Assembly (NCBI GenBank): GCA_947579665.1
Contig: OX388351.1
Location: 58,226,939-58,290,938 of the forward strand
Reading direction: 5' to 3'
DNA: 64,000 nucleotides
DNA from: Sympetrum striolatum
Taxonomy: Eukaryota; Arthropoda; Insecta; Odonata; Libellulidae
This document shows positions 44,222 to 55,738 of this stretch, one piece after another (the first letter of the stretch is position 1; each line of letters begins with the position of its first letter). A model generated the notes under the pieces. That model worked only from the letters and a program-made list of their open reading frames with translations, had not been told where the DNA came from and did no database searches. The translations under genes were made by a program, and so were the position numbers.

Positions 44222-45420
44222 TACGTTACGGCTCTCGTAAAATAAGGTGCGGGTTATATACAGTGAAAACGGGGTAATTACAGCTGATGCACGCTAAATC
44301 CACGTAATAAAACGAGATAATACGACACCAGGTAAAGCAAGGTAGTTCCATGTGGAAACTTGATCCATTTGGAACGAGGTAATGCAAGGTAATCCCGTGC
44401 GAGGTGATTCCATAGTAAGTGAGCCATAACCGCGCTGATACGAGCTGAATTTCGAGGTAAACCGAGGTAAAAACAGTTAATCTGACTAACCACGTCCTAG
44501 GTGGATTTTTGCCCAGGGATGGCATGCATGGGTATCTTCTTCAGTATAATTAAGGGTGCGCTAATTATGCAGTTATTTAAGTAGTTTGGTTTTCCATACG
44601 GCCATACGTCTTACGGCTCTCGTAAAATAAGGTGCGGGTTATATACAGTAAATGCTAGGTAATTACAGCGGATGCACGCTAAATCCATGGGAAACGAGTA
44701 CAATACAGTGTGCGTTAATTACAGTCAATACGAGGTAATACGCATTTGTCTGTATGAGGTCATTACAAGAGACGTTGGCCATACTCGCGCTGAAAACAAC
44801 TGATTCACACAGTAACTCTGCAGCCGTGTGAGACGAGCTATGCTGAGAACTCTCTGGGTCAGTCACAGTGAAGATGACTTCGTTTAATTTTAAACCTATT
44901 AATGACTATACATTAATATATTCACGACACATGGCTGAGTTACAAATTTGATCAATTAGTTTAAACAAATTTATTATATTTGTAACTCTTTCTTGCGTAG
45001 AAACCATGGATGTCATACAACGTGAAACGCTCCTAGATGGCTCCTTAATAAATTGAAAACAGGTTGATACGGTGACACAAGAAACAAGGTCATTCCATGT
45101 AATTCGAGCTCAGATAGTTACAAGACAAAACGAGGTAAATGCAGTTCAAGGTGTTACGAGTTGTTCCGATATGAATACAGAGCCTAACATACCTTAGGCG
45201 TAGAGTGCTGCATAAGCGTAAGGGAACAGCAAGTTGAAACGAGTTGTTCTGACGTAAAAACAGACCTTGCAAACCTTTGGCGTAGAGTGTTGCATAAACA
45301 TAAGGGGATTACGAGTTGAAACGAGCTACTTCCGGAATTAACCGACCTAATACGAGGTAATTCCATGCTTGATTTACCTGGTTTTACCTTGTTTCACATG
45401 TAATTTTTCCCCAGGGATGC
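44222..45420 (-). repeat. ACCTCGT-family repeats, three inverse copies
   Basis: 44525-44222 read on the minus strand matches 29885-30160 closely (TTTTTACCTCGGTTTACCTC, ATTCAGCTCGTATCAGCRCG, TTTCCACATGGAACTACCTT). 44610-44880 repeats the CTTACGGCTCTCGTAAAATA end unit with a different interior. 45420-45060 begins GCATCCCTGGGGAAAAATTA and has two units around TATGCAACACTCTACGCC. A CCCTGGG start phrase is shared at 29886, 44515 and 45413. Small ORFs across the region are by-products. Confidence 0.8.
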
Positions 45421-46130
45421 TATAGTCCATGCTACTAATATTGTATCATGCCCAGTGTAGCACATAAGGAAAAGGTATTTCAGTAATTAAAATGTGCTAT
45501 CCTACAGTCTGTAGATTTTTCCTTAATAAACTGTGAAACTCATAGGGAGGAAGTGAAATGGAAAATGTCTCTGTTCTTGAGTCAGACATTTGTATATCGC
45601 AATTGCAAAAATGTTAATTCTTCGTTTGAAAGCCCTCCTTGAACCCTTCTTACTTGTGTGCACAGTTCCTTCATTGCCATTCATACATATTCTTCTATAT
45701 CTGCATCCTGATTTTTGTCCAGTCAATTTATGACAGCATCTATCACCTCCTCCATTGCTGCATTATCTGTATCTGGAATTTACAGGGCAAAACCGAAATT
45801 AAAACCAAACAAAAAGTGTAATCTTCTCTAGTTCATCATTTAATAATTCATCTTTTAAGAATATTTATTTTGCTTCATTATAACCTCATTTATTAAAGGC
45901 TCTCCCAACCTGCATGTAGGGCTAATTCCAAACAATGTGGCCAATGGCATGACATTGATATTAGTCTGCCAAAATCTTTCTTTGGTCAATATAAATTTAT
46001 AATCAAGGTATTCAGACCATTGTGAGGAATACTGAATTAGTAGAGGCTAAGAATTGCATTTATTTGTTGTTCTTATTTTTAATGATGATAGAATTCAGTG
46101 AAAGGTCTTATTAGTTTGACATTATAATGT
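45421..46130. other. Intergenic stretch, nothing recognised
   Basis: No coding motif, tandem repeat or inverted repeat found with confidence. Confidence 0.4.
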
Positions 46131-46300
46131 ATATGCAGGCATATGGTGAAAGATGCTTGGGAAGAAATAGATAAGGGAGTAAAGGTAGGTGGAAAGTAGT
46201 GAAGTCAGTAAGGTATGCAGACAAGAAAGCTATTGTGGGATTCTGTGAATGGTATAAAATTTTTAGAAAATGCACTTAACTATAAAGTATGCACATGGAA
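46131..46300 (+). pseudogene. Small LINE reverse transcriptase fragment
   Basis: The frame reads KDAWEEIDKGVKVGGK, a stop, then VKSVRYADKKAIVGFCE. The second block resembles the catalytic RYADD box of RTE-like LINEs with the second Asp changed to Lys. It is only about 55 residues long, so the family is uncertain. Confidence 0.45.
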
Positions 46301-46325
46301 CTACCAAGAGGTGGAACACTAATGT

Positions 46326-46544
46326 ATGTATTATCTATTGAAGAGAGAATTTAATCAGTTTCCTGAATTATCATCTATAAAAGATAACGTAACTACAGAG
46401 GATATTGACAGAATCAGTAGCCACCTCAACGAAGGTAACTTAGACATGGAAAGAAGATTTGAAGATATTTTGAAACTGATGGTGTATTACTGGATGAAAA
46501 ATCCTTTTACTTCAGATATTGAAGAGGCTGACCCTTGCTCTTAA
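46326..46544 (+). pseudogene. hAT (ZBED5-like) transposase fragment
   Basis: 72 residues: LLKREFNQFPELSSIKDNVT, ISSHLNEGNLDMERRFEDIL and VYYWMKNPFTS. The pattern FPELSSI...HL...RFEDIL...NPF is typical of ZBED5/ZMYM6-like hAT transposases before their dimerisation domain. The equivalent segment of the larger hAT copy at 49.9 kb reads TQFHQFPNLSSIE and FTIRFEDLLNMVI. It joins directly to a Penelope remnant. Confidence 0.75.
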
Positions 46545-47205
46545 TAATGATCCCCCAGTGGGTAATATTCCTTTTATTAGTCCCATTAGTTATACCATTG
46601 CCAATGCTCTTCCCTCTAACCACAAACCTGCTTTCTATACCCTCCACAACTTAGGCAAAACCCTTTTCAGTGGTAAAGATAAGCTATAGTCCTCCCTTAA
46701 ATCCGGAGGAGATAAATTGGTTTGTAACGACTGTGAAGCTATTTATTTGGGTCAGACAGGAAGATGTTTACAAACTAGAATAAAAGAACATGAACAATGA
46801 TGTAGAAACTCCTCTAATGCCTTTCATTTCTCATTACACCTACTCGAAGACAACCACACATCTGATTCTAAAGCTTAACTCATCCATAATTCACCCAATG
46901 GGCCTTTGTTAGATATATTTGAACAAATGGCAATTCTCCACCATAAAAAGAGTAATTTAAAACTCACTAATGTACACCTTTTCACAATTTTTCCTCCTCA
47001 TTCCTCCCCATTTCCTTGTTAACCTGCTACCTCCAATACCCTAACCTTCTTCTTCTCCCCACCCTTACCTCTCCCATGATTCGACCTCTTTTCCTCATAT
47101 ATATTGCACAAACTTCTTGTATATATTGCCAGATGATGACTAGACCTTAGTTGAAAGGGATTGCCAAAGTTTTTTAATAAAAATTTCTTGTGGAATTGGG
47201 GCTTT
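46545..47205 (+). pseudogene. Penelope-like element: RT end and GIY-YIG endonuclease, with tail
   Basis: The plus strand reads IPFISPISYTIANALPSNHK, then GGDKLVCNDCEAIYLGQTGR (about 46713-46772) and CLQTRIKEHEQ, then a HFSLHLLEDNHTSD segment and LLDIFEQMAILHHKKSN. The C-x2-C before IYLGQTGR and the following KEH and HLLE..H segments are the Penelope-type GIY-YIG domain. Three in-frame stops break it. A tail with GATGATGACTAGACCTTAG and ATTGCCAAAGTTTTTTAA runs to about 47205. A related tail lies on the minus strand at 58500-58810. Confidence 0.83.
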
Positions 47206-48660
47206 CCTCATCACAAGATATATTATGCTAAACTTAGCGAAAGTATTTGGTAATAATTATTATTACATGCTTTAACTTGCTGTAACTCTGCTTCATAAAT
47301 TTTTAAAGTAAAGTGACTTCTCTACTTTATAAATCACCATTACTATGAAACCGATGGGCAGTTAGGAAATTTCACTACTCTAAGCAAGGGCGTTGCCAGC
47401 CACTGGGCTAGGGGGTGGGCAAGCTGCCTGATAAAATGAAAAATGCCTAACTCACAGGGGCTAGTTTACTCATACTTCTTACTACAATTATGTCAAATCT
47501 TTCAAAAACTAAATGCATTGAAAACTAGAGGAGTTTAACGCTTATATGGCCAACTCATTAAACTTTCTAATTTAGTAGTTTACATAAGCAAACTTTTGGT
47601 AACTTATCATAAGTTTTGTTTGGATTCCTAGTTTGGGTACGTCCAATATCTATTAACAAGTCATTTCTTTTATGCTTAAGTATTTTGATGCTGTAGATAT
47701 AAACTTCCCGAGTCTTTGAGAGTTCTTTCTTCCAAAGGTTGCCAAGCGTGAAAAGGAAAAAAATAGTTACGGTTATTCGGCAGCGATATAAAACGTCTCA
47801 ATAAATCACCACATTGGTGCACCCATCTTTATAAGAACATCTTTCGTTATTAGACTATATCATTAGCAGATTTCTAGGAGTGACTTCATCCGTTGCTTTT
47901 AAAATACCTCCTCTTTTAAGAAACAAAAAATCATTTATATCAGATGAAAATTTCTGGTAGGCTTACAATTAAGCCTGATTTTGTTATTTACGTATTAGCT
48001 AAGTATTCAATTGAATGCGTCACATACCGGAGAGTAAAAATTCGGCTGCATTAAAATATTCTGTAGACTCTTGATTATAGTTGATATTATAATCGAATTT
48101 GCAGAAATCAAGTTACATACGAAGGTGGAAAAATGAAGATGTCAACTTACAATTATTTAGACTAAGTAATAGGTGGTTTAACCAACAGAGAGCTGATACA
48201 AAACCCAGTCTTACTCACTGAGTGTTCAAAGGAAACAAAAATTTTCCATGAATTGAAATTTTGAATGGGCATTGCATGACCACGTGGTTGACAGGATAAG
48301 ATATGAGATTCGTGGGATTCTATCACCAGAGAAAAAATTGGCTACATCGAAAAGGAATCTGAAGAATTTAAGTCACAGTTTTAACAGTTTCTCAAATTTA
48401 TTTCAATTCATCAAGTCACAGTTCCGATAAATATGTGCATACATACCTAAGCGCACAATATCTTTCAGCTGACTGATTTGCTTCCAAATGGTATATTATT
48501 AATAATGTCATCGAAAATTAATTTTTACTGATATTTTGTATTGCTCCAATACTTTTACAAATTTCTACGGAAATCCGGTTATTGAATTATTTTCGTAACT
48601 ATACAGCAAATCAACGGGTAATTATAAAATAAGGATCAGTATATTTTCTATCATCCCGAG
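47206..48660. other. Spacer with a hAT-like terminus and a repeat shared with 58.5 kb
   Basis: At 47386 CAAGGGCGTTGCCAGCCACT resembles a hAT-type end, without a partner. At 47790-47870 ACGTCTCAATAAATCACCAC, then GGTGCACCCAT and TTATTAGACTATATCATTAG, match the reverse complement of 58440-58535. The remaining DNA is unassigned. Confidence 0.45.
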
Positions 48661-48662
48661 TA

Positions 48663-50371
48663 ATGAAGAGTCCACCCACAAACAAGACATTACCAATATG
48701 CCTCATTTGCCACAAGGTGTTTTCCAATGAAGCTATGAAACCTTCGCGATTAGAAGAGCACTTAAGCAAAATACATCCTGAGAAAAAATATAAAAATATA
48801 GCTTACTTTCAAATGCTCAGAGATCAACATTCAAGACGTCCTACTTTGGGTGATATATTTTCGGCCTCATCAAAAGAAGAAAATGATGGATTACGTGCGT
48901 CATATAATATTTCCTTACTCATTGCTAAATCGGGAAAACCACACACAATTGGCGAAGAATTGTTAATTCCAGCTTTGAGTGAAGTTCTGATTACCGTACT
49001 GCATAAGCCACCGTCTGTTATAATTTAAAAAATTCCGTTGAGTAATAATACAGGGCAGAGGCGAATAGATGAAATATCCGAGGATGTGGAAAGTTCTCTA
49101 GCTGATTTTTGAAGACTACCGAGTTTTCTTTCACAGCTTGATGAATCTACTTTGCCAAAAAACGAGTCATTACTTCTGGCATACGTTCGCTTCATAAAAG
49201 ATGAAAGCATTTGTCAAGAATTATTATTCACCAGAACGTTAGAAACGGACACTAAAAGAAAATCTGTTTTTGGCGTTTTTGAACACTATTTTGAAGAAAA
49301 GGGAATTCCTCTGAATAATAATTTGTCTGTTGCTAACGATGGCGCTCCGGCAATGGTTAGACGTCACCGTGGTTACATTTCATATTTGAAAAAGGCGGTA
49401 CCAAATGTAGTCGCCGTGCATTGTGTAATTCACTGAAAACATTTGGTAGCAAAACACTTTGGTGATCACCTTCACCGCTCGCTACAGTATGCAATTACTG
49501 CAGTTAACAGGATCAGAAGCAATGCTCTCGATGATAGATTATTTAGAAAGCTTTGTGATGAAAACGACGAAGACTTTAATCGGTTAACATTGCACACAGA
49601 AGTTCATTATCTGTCAAAAGGTACTTGTCTAAAACGATTTTTGAACTCTTTGAAGCAGTTACTAAGTTTTTTGAAAGCAAATATGATTTATTAAGAGTGA
49701 ATTTATTAAAATGTAAGAGCGATATTGCTTATTTGACAGATTTATACAACAAATTTAATGAAACCAACTTACAACTGCAAGGGGATGATTTGAATTTGAT
49801 CAAAGCCAAGGCAATTATCTCTGAGTTTGTGTCAAAACTTGCTTTGTACAAACAAGATTTGGCTAGAACACAATTTCATCAGTTTCCAAATCTTTCTTCA
49901 ATAGAAACTAATGATAACAACATTCTTGCTTACTGCCAGCATTTGGAAGCACTAAAAGAAGACTTTACAATTAGATTTGAGGATTTACTCAATATGGTCA
50001 TTCCAGATTAGGTCATAGAACCATCCTCTAATTTAGAAATCAAAGAATTATCACTGCAGGAGGAATTTATTGAATTGTCAACAAATGAAGAGTTGAAATT
50101 TAAATTTGAAAATGGGTATCAAGAATTTTGGCTTCAACGTCGAATTCCAATATTATATCCAGCCTTATGAGCTGCATTGAAGAAATTTTTCATTACTTTT
50201 TCGTCCTCATATTTAGCAGAAAGAGGGTTTAGCATGGTGACCAATCTATTAACTAAGAAAAGAAACAGGTTGTCAATAGTGGAACGCGGTGACTTAAGGT
50301 TATTAATGACAAAAATGGCACCAAATATTGATAAATTAGTTTCATCGCATCAAGCTCAGCTGTCTCATTAA
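48663..50371 (+). pseudogene. hAT (ZBED5-like) transposase pseudogene
   Basis: Starts with a BED-type zinc finger (CLICHKVFSNEAMKPSRLEE then HLSKIHPEKK, residues about 13-40). The RNase H-like core follows: LDESTLPKNESLLLAYVRFI, LFTRTLETDTKRKSVF, NNLSVANDGAPAMVRRHRGY, VVAVHCVIH and LTLHTEVHYLSKG. The dimerisation end is SSSYLAERGFSMVTNLLTKK and GDLRLLMTKMAPNID. Stops occur at about 49026, 49111, 49434, 50009 and 50168, and there is a frameshift near 49630. A right terminal repeat CCAAAGGTTGGGAACCTATG lies at 50523-50542, the reverse of a GGTTCCCAACCTT hAT end. The left end was not found. Confidence 0.88.
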
Positions 50372-50569
50372 TAATATTATATTAATTATCAATAACATAT
50401 TTTAATCGTTCTGTAAACAATATTTCATTATCTTTAGATTAAAGAAAATTAAAAATTTGTTCTTGTTTTTCAATATATAGCATGTACAATGGGTAAAGTT
50501 ATCGATGAAGACTGTTTTTTACCAAAGGTTGGGAACCTATGGATTAGTCTAATCAAATGCTAACCTGGA

Positions 50570-50996
50570 CAGCTGCATCACATTTTGATGGACTCAACGA
50601 GATGGTTCCTTTCCTCCAAAAAGCTCACGAGATTCGAGTCTAACCTCCAACAAGAAGCATCTCGTCAACATCCTTTTGTTTCATCCTGTTTAACAATAAT
50701 TGTTTACATCATCATTTCATTGTTGTACAACTTGATGAAGTAATCCATGATTTTCTGATCAAAGTTCTCACCACCTAAGAGAGTATCACCATTTCTGAAC
50801 CTATCGACAACCTGAACGAAAAATTCTCATTTATATATTCGTTGGTAATAAATAGGGGAGAAAAATAGAAACAGGTGAGATGAACACTAACCTCAATGAC
50901 GCTATTATCAATAGTCAGCAAGGAGACATCGAAAGTTTCATTAGTATTGGTGTTGTCATTTTCGCGTAAGTGCCCAAACAAACAAAGAGCCAACTA
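50570..50996 (-). pseudogene. HSP70 gene fragment
   Basis: The minus strand reads NETFDVSLLTIDNSVIEV (exon, about 50945-50893), then a GT-AG intron of about 78 bp, then RNGDTLLGGENFDQKIMDYF and IKLYNN. It continues after a gap with DVDEMLLVGG and FGGKEPS-like pieces (about 50660-50600). These are the ATPase-domain blocks of HSP70 in the right order, with the segment between KLY and DVDE deleted. Because an intron is retained, this is a duplicated genomic piece and not a processed retrocopy. The phosphate-binding GGGTFD is changed to NETFD. Confidence 0.85.
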
Positions 50997-51403
50997 AATC
51001 CAAGCTTTTCAGCGGGCAAGGCAGAGAAAGATAGATTTCCACATAATTTCCTCCAAGATAAAGACCTAATAGTTTAATAGAAAACAAAGTCATACCATAA
51101 ATTTTAATTTTCCATCCATGAAGTTTTGTAAACAACAAATATGTATTCAAACGTTTCCATACATCGAAAATCTAGCTTCAGGAAGACGACATCAATTCAA
51201 CAACACTCTTGAAATATTAGAAATACCTTTCTGTCGTTCTTGGAAATCTATGGAATTTTAAGTTTGGGTTTTCAGTTGAATTATTGCTGCATATCCTCAC
51301 TGAACATTTTTTCGCCGCACTCTTCTTACTCGCCATTACTCGCAATAGCAAATAATTGCGTCATCTTTGCCGCTGTGCGATTTGCACTTAAGTTGTGATT
51401 TCG

Positions 51404-51581
51404 GGTAAATTTCTACTAGAAATTTACCTTTCGGGTAAATTTCTAGTTTCACACAGTCAGGGAGAAATTCTATATCTCCCTTATTACTGGAGATAATCAT
51501 GTAATTCCTAAACCATTTCGTAGAATAAGGATGGCGGCTGATATATATGATGAGAAATCCCTCCGAAACTAGAAATTTACC
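51404..51581. mobile_element. 178-bp MITE with 8-bp TSD
   Basis: Ends GGTAAATTTCTA and TAGAAATTTACC. It is flanked by a perfect 8-bp duplication TGATTTCG (51396-51403 and 51582-51589). The left end is compound: a 25-bp palindrome (GGTAAATTTCTA plus CTAGAAATTTACC) is followed by TTTCG and a second GGTAAATTTCTAGTTTC, which pairs with the right end. An 8-bp duplication suits hAT, P or Merlin; the ends do not decide among them. Confidence 0.9.
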
Positions 51582-52431
51582 TGATTTCGTTTCACAGCAT
51601 TTATTGAAACCTAAAAATATTATTACAGTTTTCTGACATTTTATAATGATGGAGAAATTTTTTAATCATTTATTTATTATCTTATCTTTGTTATAGCATT
51701 TTTTGAATTCAGGAAAACTCTACCGCCAGTACCACCATCTCCACCTAATAGCGGGTACTAATTCTGACGTCACGAAGGGACGAGCTCGCCAATTTAGCTT
51801 TCTTATGGCCGGTTGCTGCAACGCTGGTTAAAAATTAACCTCAGGTTTAAGTAGCTAACCAGCGAAAACGGGTTGCAAGAAAGTTTGGGTAAACTAACCG
51901 ACTGTTATTGGGCGGTTAAGTTAACCTCTCCTTGGGCAGCTGTTAAATTCTTACTCAGAGGTTAAAATGGCAAGATGTCGTCGTGCGCAATAAACTCACA
52001 GACTAAAGCAGTCTCACATGGGTGTTTTATCGTAACTAAATTGTGATAACTACTGAATAACGAAAAACATTCTTCCCGTTATATAATTCTGCTATTTTGG
52101 CTCCATAATACACAAGTTAGCATCAGGTTTAAACTCTAAAATGGTGTATGTTTTCGATAGGTTAACAGTAAAGATGAAAAGGATGTCCTTCGTAGTTCAC
52201 TGTAAAGTTTTATCTTCTCCTATATGGATTTCAAGAATTCATGATTCAAAATATTTATTTATATATATATACGATTCAAAATATTTATTTTCATTCATAT
52301 CGTCGTCAAAATGCTTCCTGTAGTTCCATCATTAACGCTTATTATTAGCGCTACCTTCCAGCAGCAAATGAAAACCTTAGCTCTCTACTTTGTTTTGCAT
52401 CGTGAAATCATAGGTATAACAGCTCTCAGCG

Positions 52432-53585
52432 ATGGATTTCGTGGATTATTCCAGCGATTCATCTGACGAAGAGGTTTTGGAAATCGTAAACATCGTAAAA
52501 CGACCAAGAATATTTCGAGAAAGGTAAAATATGAATTTTCCTTGTGTCCAAAACCTCAATTTCGTTCACTTTACATGTTAAATATTATGCACTGTTTCAT
52601 AATTTTTCCGTTCGATTTCAGAAAAAATCCGTTTGAATTGTATTCGGAAGAACAATTCATAGAACGTTACCGTCTCTCTCGAAAAGTTGTAAGTGAGTTA
52701 CATGAGAGAATTAAGAGGAGGATAGCGCCGAAGTGCAATCGGTCATCACCAATTTCGGCAATGAATCAGCTGCTGTTAACGTTAAGATTTTTAGCAACTG
52801 GTAGTTTCCTTATCCTCCTAGGCGATGATATGCTAATGCATAAAAGTACTGCATCCCGCATAGTAAGAAGGGTAACGAAAGTCATAGCGGAACTCAGCGG
52901 AGAGTATATACGAATGCCTGCAAGGGAGGAATTGAGAGAAGTAAAGCGAAAATTTTATAGTATCGCAGGATTCCCTAACGTTATAGGTTGTGTGGACGGA
53001 ACCCACATCCGAATTCAATCTCCCGGGGGAGATAATTCGGAACTATTCCGAAATAGAAAGGGATATTTTTCGATAAATGTTCAGTGCATTTGCGATGCTG
53101 ATCTTGTGATACGAGATATTGATGCCCGTTGGCAAGGTTCCGTGCACGATTCCACGGTATTTGAGAATTCGTTAATTAAAATAAAAGTTGAGGAGAGGGT
53201 TTATGATGGATATTTGCTGGGTGATAGTGCTTATCCAAGCAAACCGTATTTGTTGACTCCGGTGCTCAATCCCAATAGTCAAGCTGAGCAACGCTACAAT
53301 AGAAGCCATATAAGAACGAGGAACACTATCGAAAGAAGCTTCGGTGTCCTGAAAAGAAGATTTCCCTGTCTTTCCCTAGGATTGAGGCTACGTTTGGAAA
53401 CTGCAGTGATTGTCATAGTAGCAGCTGCTGTACTCAATAATATTGCTTTAAGTTATGGCAATGAAATAGAGGACAATGCAGAGATGTTTGTTGATGAAGA
53501 GCAGCCTCACAATGCCTTTGACAGAGAGGAGGATCTTCAAGGAGTTGCTACAAGAACAGGAGTTATACATGCACACTTTAGGTAA
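52432..53585 (+). CDS. Harbinger transposase (HARBI1-like), two exons
   Basis: Exons 52432-52523 and 52622-53585 (GTAAAA donor, TTTCAG acceptor, 98-bp intron) give 351 residues, close to the 349 of human HARBI1. Exon 1 is acidic (DFVDYSSDSSDEEVLEIV). Exon 2 holds ERYRLSRKVVSELHERIKRR, MHKSTASRIVRRVTKVIAEL and the DDE core: VIGCVDGTHIRIQSPGGDNS, IDARWQGSVHDSTVFENS, YLLGDSAYPSKPYLLTP and HIRTRNTIERSFGVLKRRFP. All three acidic residues are present and there is no stop or frameshift. The enzyme cuts and inserts the element at TTA and in known cases needs the Myb-like partner to enter the nucleus and bind DNA. The Met at 52432 is chosen because it opens the upstream exon in phase. Confidence 0.93.
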
Positions 53586-53642
53586 ATATCATTTTGAATA
53601 ATCTTTTAAAGAAATGAGACAATCAAAGGTTATGAAAACAAC

Positions 53643-55738
53643 TTAATTTTTATTATTTTCATTTTCAAGTAACTTCTTTTTCAATTGCAAGTTGATTTTT
53701 GAACTCTCACAATCTATGCAAGCCTGTTCTAACTGTTTTTTTTTCATTTGTAATTCAACCTCTAAAATTTCCATTCTCTTATTATGGATTTCTCTGTCGA
53801 AGTCTGTCTTTATCTTCTTCCTTTCACCCATAAGATCAGTCATCTCCCTCAGTGAACTGTTTCTCCTTCTCTTTGCAGGCGTTGATGACATCTTGCTGAT
53901 TACCTGATGATCTGCATCATCCAAAACAATCATGTTATTAGAATCATCTTCCTCTGGAATTGTATCTGGCTGTATATATGAATTGCCTCTGTTGTTTGAG
54001 GAGGTGGTTTCACCATCTGTGGAAGATAAATGTAGATATTAGAAAGAATTCATGAATGTGATTATGCTTAGTTGGTAATTAACTTTTGTTGAAGTAAGTC
54101 TTAGGATAAGTTATGATTCTGTGCTATCAAGATGTTAATATAGGAAAGAATTCATTAATGAGATTGTGCTTAGTTGGTAGTTAACTTTTGTTGAAGTAAG
54201 TCTAAGGATAAGTTATGATTCTGTGCTATCAAGATGTTAATATAGGAAAGAATTCATAAATGTGATTATGCTTAGTTGGTAATTAACTTTTGCTGAAGTA
54301 AGTCTTAGGATAAGTTATGATTCTGTGCTATCAAGATGTTAATATAGGAAAGAATTCATAAATGAGATTATGCTTAGTTGGTAATTAACTTTTGTTAAAT
54401 TAAGTCTTAGGATAAGTTAGGATTCCATGCTATCAACATCAAAATGTGAAGATGTTTTGAAAAAAGGATATGCTTACCCATATGATCAGTTAGCTCCCTT
54501 ACTGAACTGTTTCTCCTCTTTGCTGGTGTTGATGACATCTTGCTGATTACCTGATGATCTGCATCATCCAAAACAATCATGTTATTAGAATCATCTTCCT
54601 CTGGAATTGTATCTGGCTGTATATATGAATTGCCTCTGTTGTTTGAGGAGGAGGTTTCACCATCTGTGGAAGATAAATGTAGATATTAGAAAGAATTCAT
54701 GAATGTGATTATGCTTAGTTGGTAATTAACTTTTGTTAAAGTAAGTCTTAGGATAAGTTATGATTCTGTGCTATCAAGATGTTAATATAGGAAAGAATTC
54801 ATGAATGTGATTATGCTTAGTTGGTAATTAACTTTTGTTGAAGTAAGTCTAAGGATAAGTTATGATTCTGTGCTATCAAGATGTTAATATAGGAAAGAAT
54901 TCATAAATGTGATTATGCTTAGTTGGTAATTAACTTTTGTTAAAGCAAGTCTTAGGTAAGTTATGATTCTGTGCTTTCAACATCAAAATGTGAAGATGTT
55001 TTGAAAAAGGATATGTTTTATGTTATTCTTTGTGAAGACAGCAATATAATTGAAAACTTATGAAAGGAAATTAGTTTCAACATTTATTCAATATGAATTC
55101 AGTGTATCTTATCACTTATCCACTTTCTATTATTAACAAACAACAGCCTTTAACCAATAAAAGAAAACCTACCATTTTCAATCTGCTGATATAAAGCAGC
55201 AGATGAATCAAATGCGTTGTTCACAGGGGTGAACTGATCCCTCATCATGGAAATCAACTTCTCCCCTGTACCATCTAGCACCTGGCTGTAGCTCCCTCCC
55301 CCAGTTTTATAAGTTTCAGCCTAAAAATAGACAAAATTAACGCGAATTCTTCAGTTAAAGAGACTCGCCTATCTCTAAATGTACTCTTGGCACAAAAACT
55401 TCGAGATTGTAATACCTTCATCGCAATAAAAATCAAGTCAGATTAAAACAATATTAAGGTAAACTTACCCTATCAGATGCATAGTCCTTCTTTGCTTTCT
55501 TTTTTAGCGACTGGTACAGAGTTAGAAGCTGCTGAGGGCTTCTTTCCCCAGTTTGGTTCAGAGGATTGTACCTCTCAGCAATTTTGTTCCACGTCTCCTG
55601 CTTTTTCTGCACCGTCACTCCATCCGTTTTTTTATTTTCGATAATGTGCAGGAAGCCTTTTACAATATCAATTAGTATCGATTTTTCGAATTCGTTGAAA
55701 TTTTTCCCCCTTAACCTCAACGAACTTGCTGCATTCAT
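53643..55738 (-). CDS. Harbinger Myb/SANT-like protein, four exons
   Basis: Exons on the minus strand: 55738-55469, 55320-55173, 54663-54478 and 54016-53643, all with consensus splice sites and matching phases (325 residues). Exon 1 is a Myb/SANT-like DNA-binding domain (FEKSILIDIVKGFLHIIENK ... TWNKIAERYNPLNQ ... LYQSLKKKAKKD). Exon 2 is a linker. Exons 3 and 4 both begin DGETxSSNNRGNSYIQPDTI and continue through VLDDADHQVISKMSSTPAKR, so exon 3 duplicates the first half of exon 4. Exon 4 alone carries the C-terminal coiled coil (EVELQMKKKQLEQACIDCES). Skipping exon 3 keeps the frame. In known Harbinger elements this partner guides the transposase. Confidence 0.87.
54042..54449. repeat. 102-bp tandem repeat, array A (4 copies)
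   Basis: GAAAGAATTCAT starts at 54042, 54144, 54246 and 54348, an exact 102-bp period. Units contain TTATGCTTAGTTGGTAATTA and GATTCTGTGCTATCAAGATG. It lies in the intron between the duplicated exons of the Myb/SANT gene. Confidence 0.95.
54689..54995. repeat. 102-bp tandem repeat, array B (3 copies)
   Basis: Same unit as array A, starting at 54689, 54791 and 54893. It lies in the intron between exon 2 and exon 3 of the Myb/SANT gene. Exon plus array is therefore a ~650-bp duplicated module. Confidence 0.95.

Noticed and set aside
47386..50542. One complete hAT element from 47386 to 50542
   Set aside because: The left candidate end (CAAGGGCGTTGCC) does not pair with the right end (GGTTGGGAACC), so they belong to different elements.
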